Positions 13,246 through 22,754 of a stretch of DNA of 64,000 nt are shown here, piece by piece (the first letter of the stretch is position 1; each line of letters starts with the position of its first letter). The stretch comes from Pascua guehoae (lineage: Eukaryota > Basidiomycota > Tremellomycetes > Trichosporonales > Trichosporonaceae), in NCBI GenBank assembly GCA_001600415.1, contig BCJX01000001.1, positions 938,065-1,002,064 of the forward strand, written 5' to 3'. Position numbers and translations under genes: made by a program. The notes beneath the pieces are model-generated. The model was not told the DNA's origin. It made no database searches and saw only the letters and a list, made by a program, of their open reading frames with translations.

Positions 13246-16114
13246 ATGTTCTCCACGCGCACTGGGGTCTGCGTGGCCCGCCACCTTCGGCGTACCACCG
13301 CTACGCCAATATGGTATGCTGTAAGTCTCCATGTTTCCCTCGGCAGCAGCCACTGACGAGCAGCGGAGCGTCACGCGTCCTTTGAACGTCGCGTCCCATG
13401 GACTGCACACTCACGGCGCCGCAGCAGCGGCGGTGAAGAGCAGCAAGTCGATTAAGCGCGAGGTCGAGGCGTTTGCAGCAGAGGCGGCGTGGGAAGACGA
13501 GATTGAAACGCTTGCCGTTCCTATCCCACCTCCAGCCAAGCAGCGACCACCACATCTCGACGCCCCCGCACACAAATCTGCCGCCAACGGCTCCAAGGCG
13601 ACCTCGACCACGGACAAGAGCAAACGGACCCAGGCGGCCAAGGTGGTGGACGATAAACTTGACGATGGCGATAATGCTGGCCCCCCCGAACGTGACATCA
13701 TTCCTGATGCCGAGCTCGAAGGTGGGTGAATGATCCAACATCTGCGGAGAGATGACGCTAACTCTGCGCAGAGGCGTTCGAGACGGCCACTGCCGAGGAG
13801 AGGGCGAGTCGCGCAGAGCAAGAGGACCTGCTCCCACTAGATAGCGGGTCACTTGATGCGTCCGCCGTCCCCGTTTCCAACGTCAAGCCACCACGAAACG
13901 CGCCTATTGCGCGCCTCGGGCGCAACCTCCAACGCGTCCTCTTCTCCCCGGGCGTCCACCACCTGCGAGACCCACGAACAGGTGTCTGGAACTTTGACTC
14001 TGACCTGGCGAGGATCCCTACCCCAGACGAGTTTGCGGATCACCGATTGCCAGAATACATTACGGCTTCGCGGGACGAGGTGAGGACAGCAACTGCAACT
14101 CGTGCTTGTTGGCTCTCAAGCTTACCTGTTACAGGAACTGGCGGCGCTGGCAAAGGAAAACGGCCTCCGCTTTGTGGGATCGACATCGACGCTCACCCAA
14201 TCCTTGAGTCAGATCTTCTTCACTCTGAGCGGTGCGTTGTTGTCGGGTGGTCCGAGTCCAGCTGGCTGATGACATTAGGTATGCGAGGTGTGGACACCTC
14301 GACTCTGTCTCATGAATTCGCCGAGACAGTAAGTGAAAGAGCATGGACGAGTCGCTGACCCCAAGCCAAACGATTACACTGCGGGCGCTCAGCTCCCAGC
14401 AGCTATCATAGTCAACTACCTCCCCAACGGCACCTACGCGATCGATAGCGACAAGGAGCACTCGATTGACGAGAACATTCTCAGCGACTATGGACGTATT
14501 CTGGAGAAGATGGTCACGACCGACCGCAAGGGCTTTAGGCGATTCCTCAACTCCAGCCCAGAGTCTGCAGTGCCTGAGGCGGAGCGCAAGGAGCGCGAGG
14601 CGTACAGTTACTGCAAGGTACGCGTATTTTGGACCAAGTGGTCGGTGGTGGCGGCGGCGGCTGACAATCTAGGGCAACACGATCCTCATGCGCTCTCAGC
14701 TTGATTGTCAAGATGACCGTCTGCCAGGCAACGGCACGTTTGACATCAAGACGCGTGCAAGTTGGCCAATCAGGCAAGATCGTGCGAACTGGAGGGTATG
14801 TTGCAAGTTGACGACCATCCGCTGACGGGCATAGAACAATTCTGCGTACAGCATTTACAAGACGAGCGGATACACCGAGTCGTTTGAACGCGAATACTAC
14901 GACTTGACGCGCTCGGGCATGCTCAAATTCAAGTAAGCACGGTCGCTCCGTTTCTCCTGCTAGCGTTGACAATCCAGTCTGCAAGCACGCATCGGTCAGA
15001 TGGATGGCATCTTTGTCGCCTATCACAACACACGGCGCTTCTTTGGCTTCCAGTACCTTCCGCTCGGTGAACTGGACGAGCGTCTCTTTGGATCGACTGA
15101 AATGGCCAACCAAGCGTTCCGACTGTCTGTCGGCATCATGGAGCGTATTCTGGACCATGCCACTGGCCTCTTCCCCAAACAGACGGTTGCAATGACCATT
15201 ACGCGCCTGAGGAGCGACAAGGAAACAAATGAACACCACCTCGTTGCGACTGTCCAGCCTTTGTACGACAACCCCGCTACCAAAAGGCCGGTCCGCGCCA
15301 TCCTCTTGACTGCCAAGAACGAGCTCAACGGCGAGCCTGCCCCGTTCAACATTGAGTTTTCGCCAGAGCCGGAGGAGCGTGAACGCCAGAAATGTGAGAG
15401 TCTTCTGGATCCGTGCTCGAGTATAAGCTAACAGCGCTAGGGTCGGTCAAGTACTCGTTTGCCATCACCTCGGATGACCCCAAGGGTATCACCCAGGCTG
15501 TCAAGTACCGAGACAACGCGCTCAAGGCCATCAAGGTCATGAACCAGCTCTACGTTCCTGATGGCATGTCACAGAGCACCATGATTCGCCAGGAATCGAG
15601 CAAGAGACGGGAAAAGGCAATGGCGGCGGAACAGACTGCGGCCGACCAGGCTGCGTCTGAAGGTGCTACCGAGGGGCGCGTCGACGGCGAGTCTGGGCCG
15701 GCGTCAACCACCCCCGTGCCCAATCAAACCCCACGGGTTCGTTGGATGTTCCCCACCGAACGCATCCGAAAACTCCGTGACGACGCGCGCCAGAGCGGCA
15801 TTGCGTACGCAAAGCGCGTGCGCAGTTGGCGCAGAGCAGCGGCCTCGCAAACCTGGTGGCAGGACGAAGCAGACCTGCCAAAGATCGAGGCTAGCTTGAA
15901 GGATGTCGCGGGGAGGACACAGGCGATTCTGAAAAAGAACCGGGCACGCAAGGTGGCACCAGCAAAGGAGCGCCCAGAACGAAGAGCGACCGGCGGGGGT
16001 GGCAAGGCCCATGCCACCAAGCAGGCTGACGACGACGGCCGCAAGTGGGGCCTCGATGACGGCGCCCACGGTGGAGCGGGCCAGACGGAGCCGCCACGGG
16101 AGAAGGACAACTAG
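13246..16114 (+). CDS. PET127: Pet127-family mitochondrial RNA-processing protein
   Basis: Yeast Pet127 is a membrane-associated mitochondrial protein, related to PD-(D/E)XK nucleases, needed for 5' processing and turnover of mitochondrial RNA. Ten exons: 13246-13320, 13364-13721, 13772-14079, 14135-14231, 14279-14328, 14366-14617, 14673-14795, 14835-14932, 14978-15393, 15441-16114, giving 816 residues. I chose the ATG at 13246 over the more obvious one at 13331. It opens MFSTRTGVCVARHLRRTT, a basic, acid-free mitochondrial presequence. It then splices in phase through a 43-nt intron with a CACTGAC branch site; 13331 lies inside that intron. The conserved domain starts near residue 197 (RVLFSPGVHHLRDPRTGVWN) and runs to about residue 565, with GRNLQRVL just before. 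The C-terminal about 200 residues are Arg/Lys/Ala-rich and likely disordered. All exon joins were checked for phase. Confidence 0.9.
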
Positions 16115-16531
16115 AGATAGATTACTTGTTGTAACCAACTTTGCACACTGATCAACATGATGTCGGGTGTACCGAGCAACGTGACGTGGACTTTGGGGAG
16201 AATGTCGAGGCCCGTGCTGCGTGGTTTTGGGCCGCCAGCCGTGGGCGTAACTTTGGGGTGACTGGTCTACGAACTCAATGCCGTCTTGAGCTCCATGTCC
16301 TCAACGTGAGAGTGTTCAACCCCATCCGTATCCCGTCTCAACCTCTCAAGCCCCGCCAGAGGTTTCCACGCGCGCAAGCGACTACACCTCCCCGTCGACC
16401 CCCACCCCCAAACGACCTCGACATCACCAAGCCAACACTCTTACCACCACGGACGCAGCCACCGACCCATCACCATCTTGACACCAACCCTGCCCGCGAC
16501 CAGCTCCGCTCTGCTCGCCATCAAACACCAA
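16115..16531. other. Intergenic, PET127 3' end to tRNA-Arg
   Basis: Pyrimidine-rich and C-rich sequence with no gene recognised; it contains the PET127 3' UTR. Confidence 0.6.
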
Positions 16532-16630
16532 GGTCGCGTGGCCAAATGGTACGGCGTCTGACTACGACTAAACATTCACTGAATGTCGAGCGTCATCAGG
16601 AGATCGCGGGTTCGATCCCCGTCGTGACCT
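16532..16630 (+). tRNA. tRNA-Arg(ACG) with intron
   Basis: Full cloverleaf by eye. Acceptor stem GGTCGCG/CGTGACC, D-arm GCC/GGC, anticodon stem TCTGA/TCAGG with loop CTACGA, anticodon ACG at 16564-16566. A 27-nt intron (16568-16594) follows position 37. T-arm GCGGG-TTCGATC-CCCGT. A TTTTT pol III terminator follows directly. The D- and anticodon-arm sequence matches the yeast tRNA-Arg(ACG) pattern. Confidence 0.93.
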
Positions 16631-18918
16631 TTTTGGGCATGCAAGCTGTCTTGCGCGTGTTGGGGAGGCGTCTGGTGATGGTTGAGAGGGTTGGGGAGGT
16701 CGGAGAGAGGTTGGCGAGGGATGGAGGAGGCGTTGTGGCAGGTGTGCCTGGTGCGGGAATGGTTGGCGCGGGGACGCTTGGCGAGGCGAGTTTCAGTTTC
16801 GTATGCCGTGCGTGTTGGTGTGGGGTTGGGGGCCTTTGTGTCTGCTTTTCGGGTTGGGGGTGGGAGGGAGTGTATGCCGGATGCGTTGGGGGAGGTTGGG
16901 AAGAGGTTGAGGAGGGAAGGTGGGATTTTTTAAGGTTGGTTTGTGGCGCCCACGTCTGGCTGGGTGGGCGGACTTGGGACTAGTTCCTGAGATTGCCATT
17001 TGCTCTTGCTTGGCATGCAGGACTCATCTTGTGTCTGGTAGATGTTCAGGCTTCTTTGGATGCTTGGGAATTATCTGTCGAGGCGGTCTGCGTGCACAGC
17101 GTCCGGATTGTTGCCAGACCGCAATACCGATGGAGGTATAATAACTTCATATTTTTCCGCAGCAATCATCCCTTCTGAATAATTCTCATATGGGTCATGT
17201 CCGTTCCCTCGGCAGTGCTTTATGCGTTGGAGGTTTATGCTTGTGCGTGGGTGTAGGTACTTGGTGGTCCGTGGGCACATTGTGAAAGGGAAATCACAAA
17301 ATATTGAGACCAGCCGCACCACGTCAGCCGGAAGCGACATGAACCATGGACGCCTCACTTGGGGAACAGAGGCTGCGGAGTGGATTAGATACTACCTTGT
17401 CTTGCGTGGACGGTCCGTAGAGTGGGCAGCGAAGATGCCAGAGTGGCCGTTCTCGATGGATATTGTCATGGAAGTACGATTGATGACAGACGGTTGGTAG
17501 ACACTGTTTAGGCTAAGAACCTGTCAGTCGGTAAACCAGCCCTGGGCATCTGGTCGCTGACTCCCACATAAGTATTGTACTGTAAACCCGGTGTCTCCTA
17601 GTTTCGAACAGGAAAATGGCCCAGCTATAGTGAATTCTGATAGTGGGCTCGTTCCTCTGCGTACTGACACAGAATCAGCCAAGATATTCTTGCAGCGTGA
17701 CATTGTTGTTTGTCGCTCCTTTGCGTGCTAATATCCAAGAAAATAGCATCACGAATCACGCGACTCGATTGTTCCACAGGAATGGCGAGTCTCCCCACGG
17801 TCCACAATTCTATATCATGGCGTGGCGGGCAGATATCCTACGCTACCACCAGCTCAGATGCATACGTTCCCGGCAATGGAATACTCACTCTGATTTCTGT
17901 AGCTCCCATTTTGCAAAGCACACAGATGTATGTAGATAGACGTTGAGATGGCTCACTGGCAGCGGTACCACTGCTGCAATGCTTTGCACTCTCTCCGACC
18001 CAAACTCGTTCGGCTCGTTTCTACAACCAGCGCAAGATGCTTTTCAGTGCAGGACACAGGGACATGACTCTTCAAAGGACGGAGCAAGAATGTCTATAGA
18101 AGGACGCCGGGCTGTAACAATCCTTCTCCGCTGCACAGGCACTACTGTGGGTCTGCCGAGTTGGAGCCCGTCTTGCTGCAGAACGAGTAGTCTTTCGACG
18201 CACAGACCCTGCACACAAGGGTTTCAAATACCACGAAGCACTGGCCCGCGTAAGTCCAGCACAGCCTTCTTGGCTGCATCAGCACGGCTGTGAGTCTGCC
18301 GAGGAGTTGGAGCCCGTCATGCTGCAGAACTTCATCACGGGTGGGTTTTGATGCACAGACCCTACACACACACACAGGGGTTTCATGTGGGGCGAAGAAC
18401 TACCCTGTGCAAGGCTAGCATTCATATGTACACGTAATCACCCACGACCTCTAATAATCACGAGGAACTTCCGCCTGTGCAAGTCTAGCCAACAATACTG
18501 GGTGTTGTGATTTCCAGCAACTGTCACTTGCATTGCCAGCTATGCCCGAGGCTGACCACAGGTGTACAGAGCGTGATTCTGCGCTCGATGAGTTGCTCCT
18601 GAATTGGTTGTGGGGTTGTGTGCACAAGATCTCAAAGCGAGACAGACGAGCGGCCACCATTTACAGCCCGAGCTGTCCAACCGCCAAAGCCATTGGGAGC
18701 ATATTGTGTGCATCATGGCCCAGCCGTCCTCCAACGCAAACGCTGTAGAGGGGGGTAGCTTAGCGACCTCGGATATATTTGAAGCCCGCCAAGGAGCAAA
18801 AGACAAGGTGCCAACCTCGTACATGGTGCCAGCAAACAGACGCCTCCACCTGCTCGTACACTTCGCCATCCCACTCTTCCAAAAGAGAGACATCCAATGA
18901 CAAGAGATCCGAGGATAA
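16631..18918. other. Intergenic between tRNA genes
   Basis: G-rich sequence after the tRNA-Arg (16640-16980), then lower-GC sequence with no recognisable coding. It includes a tandem duplication near 18.15-18.40 kb listed separately. Short ORFs at 17943-18293 and 18604-18900 have no family resemblance. Confidence 0.5.
18137..18395. repeat. Imperfect tandem duplication, period about 143 bp
   Basis: Two copies share GTCTGCCGAG, TTGGAGCCCGTC, TGCTGCAGAAC, GCACAGACCCT and GGGTTTCA in the same order. The anchor GTCTGCC occurs at 18151 and 18294. The copies differ by substitutions and small indels. A related shorter echo (GAA-CT-CCTGTGCAAG-CTAGC) occurs near 18397 and 18465. Confidence 0.75.
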
Positions 18919-19029
18919 TACATTGTAAGGGAGTCGAACCCCTGCCGCGTCGACGGATGAAGCCTCCTCTGCTGTTAAGGGGAGGGTCTTCGGTGGCAAC
19001 GACGCATGATACCGTTTCACCAACAATGT
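18919..19029 (-). tRNA. tRNA-Gly(GCC) with intron, copy 1
   Basis: Minus-strand cloverleaf: acceptor ACATTGT/ACAATGT (7 bp), D-arm GTG-AAACGGTAT-CAT, anticodon stem CGTCG/CGACG with loop TTGCCA and anticodon GCC, T-arm AGGGG-TTCGACT-CCCTT. An intron of about 40 nt follows position 37. The first base A is unusual for tRNA-Gly, but the stem pairs fully. The nearest T-run downstream is some 25-30 nt away. Confidence 0.87.
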
Positions 19030-19316
19030 CGATGTTGTGTGTCCTTGTTGGAATACAGTTCCGGCCGCCCAACAACACCGAAACCTCATTGCTACACGGT
19101 AAACATTCCAACCGCGGGGAATACCTGGTGGTATCGTGTCCCCAGCTCGAGACTGTCAACAGAGGGAGAGGTACAGCGGCGTGGTCAATGTCACCGTGAA
19201 AGAGTGGGCAGTGGACAACCGGCTCCCCCTCTCGGCACGGCTGACAGCCCTCAGCCCCCCAAAAATCAGCCCCACGATGAGACATGGCCATGCTATAGGC
19301 AAAAGAGGAGTCATAG

Positions 19317-19423
19317 TACATTGTAAGGGAGTCGAACCCCTGCCGCGTCGACAGATGAAGTCACTCTATTGAGGAAAGGACATTTGATGGCAACGACGCA
19401 TGATACCGTTTCACCAACAATGT
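19317..19423 (-). tRNA. tRNA-Gly(GCC) with intron, copy 2
   Basis: Mature sequence is essentially identical to the copy 288 bp away in the same orientation, but the intron is about 36 nt and unrelated in sequence to that copy's intron. Anticodon loop TTGCCA; T-arm AGGGG-TTCGACT-CCCTT. A TTTT occurs about 20 nt downstream on the minus strand. Confidence 0.87.
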
Positions 19424-19658
19424 GACCATTCTCCGTGCGGCGGAGGTAGAGAAGTCGCACCAGGATGGGTCAGACGAGGCTAGGAGGCCTGTGCATGGGG
19501 TAGGGATGCCCATGCACCAAACAAACGGAACTTGAACCCAACAGTCTGAAGCCCTGCCGATCCCTCCTGATGACTGCCGTGCTAGAAAAGAGGGCCCATG
19601 AAGAAGCCCAAGCTGGCCGCTGGTCTGATACCTAAAAAGCGATAAGCCCAAGGGCACG

Positions 19659-19740
19659 TGTCCATACGCTGAATCGAACAGCGGTCTCAACAGAAGCTTC
19701 TAGCCACAATGTTGCGTACTCACCACTATACTATATGAAC
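19659..19740 (-). tRNA. tRNA-His(GTG) with about 10-nt intron
   Basis: Minus-strand cloverleaf: acceptor GTTCATA/TATGGAC with one T-G pair; TAGTATAGTGGTGAGTAC as in fungal tRNA-His; anticodon stem CAACA/TGTTG around TTGTGG (anticodon GTG); T-arm CGCTG-TTCGATT-CAGCG, perfectly paired. A short intron of about 10 nt follows position 37. The extra G at position -1 is normally added after transcription. Confidence 0.88.
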
Positions 19741-21166
19741 GGTAGATGTAGGACTACTATTCAAACAGGCGGACCGAGGCCACCTGGGGGGAAACAGATC
19801 TCACACCGGCGAGCCCATATGCGAGGACGTGAAGAAGAGACGGATCTACAACAAGAGTACTACACGGAAGGGGAGAATGGGATACGTAGGAAGACCAAGG
19901 ACAGCCCAGAAATGGTATGGTACGGGGACGCGCGGGGCGCGTTTGACCCGGAGGATTGACAGTGGCAAAGTTCCCAAGCCCGGTTCGTCAGCATCCCGAC
20001 GCGGGAGTGTGCAAGGCAGCATGAACTTGGGCGAAACTCACCCCCAGCTGTTGTCTCGGTCTCGATAGTGCCGAGCTTGAGAAGAGGACGGGCCGTGCAG
20101 ACAAAGGCATCGAGCACGCAGGGTGGGTGGACCTGTACCAAAAGTACATCCGAGTGCCACACTCGCGCTTACACATTAGTCAAACTGACTGAGTCATTTG
20201 CTGCCAAACAACGAGAAGCTCGGACAAGACGTCAGCGGCTTATTTTTGGGTCAGGAACAGAATCCGGCATGGAAGCTGACTGAAACTCTCATTTCGGCCC
20301 TTGGCACGGTCACACGGCTCGACGAGTTTGGAAAAGCCACGCACTATGTACGCCGCATGAGAGTAGCTCTGCAGCTAGCGAGGAGCTAAACAGCAGGAAT
20401 GACAGTCCATTGCCCTCCAGATGTCCGATCGATCATGCTGCATGTACGTGGGACGGACGTGGGACGCGCGTGAGGCAAGGACATGCCATGTGCACCTGCA
20501 ACATCAACAATCCATGTTGATCTGCATTCCAGGACCCTAGCATTCGTTCTTCGAGGTTACCTCATGCCGACGCGGCGACCTCTGTGGTTGGCTCGTGGAC
20601 ATGAATTCCGCCGGTCACGGACATTCGGCAGTTAGGATACACAGTTTGATACCTGTTGTCCTCGGGCATCAGGTTGTGGGTGCCTTCCCTAGCACGCCCT
20701 TACAGAAGACAGTCGATCGACGGCATCCGCGTATCCGCATTTCGGCTTCACATTGATGAAGCTAGTGGAGTGTGGCGCAAATCGTGTCCCCCGCATAACC
20801 AGCTGGGGACCCGCCGCACTTCTCGGTGCCCCAAGCCACGTCATGTCACGTAACTTTCCAATGGCCGCCCCGCCCGCCTTAACTTTGTACGAGTCCGCGC
20901 CATTGATCTCGGTGTTCTTCGTGCGGGGCCACCAGACGACACTAAGAGGTTGCCGTTGAAGATGAAAACAAAGTCTAACCTAACTAGTTTAACCCCTTCT
21001 AGGTGTTACGCGTCTGCGTCAGCATCACGTACGAGCCAAACGTAACATGAATGTTCTGCGAGCCCACAAGGTTGCACCCGGTATCGCAGGCCGAGGTCAG
21101 AATGACATATAAACGAGGCATCTGGCCAAGCCTTGAGGACTCCAACCGCCAACTCTTCCGCCCACC
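19741..21166. other. Intergenic upstream of the lipase gene
   Basis: No gene recognised. A TATA-like ACATATAAAC lies at 21105-21114, about 55-60 nt upstream of the lipase ATG, a plausible core promoter. Confidence 0.55.
21105..21114 (+). promoter_or_regulatory. TATA-like element of the lipase gene
   Basis: ACATATAAAC about 55 nt before the ATG at 21167, preceding an intronless, probably inducible secreted-enzyme gene. Position and sequence fit a TATA box; there is no experimental support. Confidence 0.5.
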
Positions 21167-22027
21167 ATGCTCGCCAGCATCCTGACCTTCGTCGGCACCC
21201 TTGCTCTGACCGCATCCGCTGCCCCGACCGCTCGGTCGGTGACCTGGGGCATCAACAGCTGGGACTGCAAGGCGACCCCTGGCCACGACCCCGTCATCTT
21301 CCTTCACGGCTTGGGCGCTCCTTCGGGTATCAACTGGTTCGCCAACGCCCCCAAAGTAGCCTCCAAGGGGTACTGTGTGTACACACCGCAATACGGCACC
21401 GTCGACGGCATCCTCCTCGGGTGGAAGAGCATGCGCGACTCGTCCAAGGAGGTCGCCGCCTTTGTCGACAAGGTCCGGGCCTCCACTGGCGCCGAAAAGG
21501 TCAACATTGTCGGCCACTCGATGGGCACCACTGTCGGCACGTACTACATGAAGTTTGACGGCGGCAACACGCGCGTCAACAACTTTGTCGGCTTTGGCGC
21601 AAACTACCGCGGCACAACGCTCTACGGGCTCAACCTCCTCGTCAAGCTCATCCCTGGCGTCTCCCCGGCCCTCCGCGAGATCTGTGCCTCTTGCGACGAG
21701 TTCCTGCCCCCCAGCAGCTTCATCACCGACCTCAACGCTGGTGGAATCACCGTCCCGGGTCCCAAGTACACGACCATCGTCTCCAAGTTTGACCAGATTG
21801 TTCTTCCGTACACGAGTGGCCTCATCAACGAGCCAGGCGTCACCAACATTGTCATCCAGGACGACTGCCCCCTCGACATTACCGGACACCTCGCACAGGC
21901 AGTCGACCCGAATGTCTCCAACCTCATCGTCTGGGCGCTCAACGGCGGCACCGGCCCGCGTCCCGGGTGTATCCCTTTCCTCATCCCCGGCCGTCGCGAT
22001 GGTGGTGCAGAGATTGCACAGGCTTGA
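21167..22027 (+). CDS. Secreted class-2 (bacterial-type) triacylglycerol lipase
   Basis: Predicted extracellular alpha/beta-hydrolase that cleaves triglyceride esters. Single exon, 286 residues. A signal peptide covers about residues 1-18 (MLASILTFVGTLALTASA, then AP). VIFLHGLG at about 43-50 forms the oxyanion region; the nucleophile elbow GHSMG is at 116-120 with Ser118. Later SKFDQIVLP and DITGHLAQ fit the catalytic Asp and His. Six cysteines fit disulphides. The pattern resembles the lipase class 2 family known from actinobacteria and also present in yeasts and moulds. The lack of introns contrasts with neighbouring genes and could reflect old transfer, but single-exon genes are not rare here. 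A minus-strand ORF of 462 codons overlaps as a shadow. Confidence 0.88.
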   Translation: MLASILTFVGTLALTASAAPTARSVTWGINSWDCKATPGHDPVIFLHGLGAPSGINWFANAPKVASKGYCVYTPQYGTVDGILLGWKSMRDSSKEVAAFVDKVRASTGAEKVNIVGHSMGTTVGTYYMKFDGGNTRVNNFVGFGANYRGTTLYGLNLLVKLIPGVSPALREICASCDEFLPPSSFITDLNAGGITVPGPKYTTIVSKFDQIVLPYTSGLINEPGVTNIVIQDDCPLDITGHLAQAVDPNVSNLIVWALNGGTGPRPGCIPFLIPGRRDGGAEIAQA

Positions 22028-22131
22028 CCGCGAGGCAGGGCAAAATTGGTACGGAAGTGGCCGGCTAGTGTATACCATGTGGTAGATGTGTTGTGGATGA
22101 AATACGCGGAAGCTGCAAGCAGGCGCAGTGC

Positions 22132-22197
22132 TACCGTTGGACACAGTGTTACCGTCGGACACAGTGGTACCGTCGGACACAGTGTTACCGTTGGATG
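22132..22197. repeat. 18-bp tandem repeat, about 3.6 copies
   Basis: Units TACCGT(T/C)GGACACAGTG(T/G) start at 22132, 22150, 22168 and 22186; the last is partial. They lie about 105 bp beyond the lipase stop codon, probably in its 3' UTR or just after it. Confidence 0.93.
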
Positions 22198-22754
22198 GGG
22201 ATGACAAAGGCAGCAAGGACAATGGGACTCTTATTGAAGGGTATACAGCATCGCCAGAGGACATTGCGATCTGGAACGCGAGACAATGACATTCGCAGCA
22301 TTGGTGTAAAAGCGGATGGCTACTTGAAGAACCAACAGGCCAATGTGGGTGATAGACGAAGCACTGTCGGCGTCGACGCGCGGTCAATAATCAGCACATT
22401 ACTACAGCCAACGGTGGCACAGTGACCGAAATCTGGACTGATGGAGTAGTGGAGACATTCGTTGTTATAATGTAAGTGCCTGAGGTGCTATCGGATGTGC
22501 AGCGATCGAGGCTCAGCACATATTTCAGGTTACGATGGCAGACTTTGTGACCGAAAGCAATCTTTAGCATAGTCCAATGTGGCGAGTACAGAGTACTGTA
22601 CCGCATTACCCGAATTTTATTGACAAAAACAAACCCCTCAACAAAAATCCATCACACCGACCGAACCGGGACCTTCCTCTGGAAAGGAATTCAATTTCGC
22701 CTTGCTGGGGAAACGACTCGGAAGAAGTGGCCATTGGTGAATCTGGCACCTCAT
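22198..22754. other. Intergenic between convergent lipase and transporter genes
   Basis: Lower-GC sequence with no ORF of interest. Both flanking genes end here, so it holds two 3' UTRs. Confidence 0.6.

Noticed and set aside
17139..17160. ATAACTTCATA sequence resembling half of a loxP-like site
   Set aside because: No matching inverted arm and no recombinase gene; coincidence.
19500..19560. Possible tRNA on the minus strand (GGGTTCAAGTTCC B-box-like)
   Set aside because: The T-arm does not pair properly and no acceptor or anticodon stem could be drawn.
20999..22387. 462-codon minus-strand ORF across the lipase gene
   Set aside because: Shadow of the lipase; its N-terminal SDGNTVSDG-like repeats are just the 18-bp DNA repeat translated.
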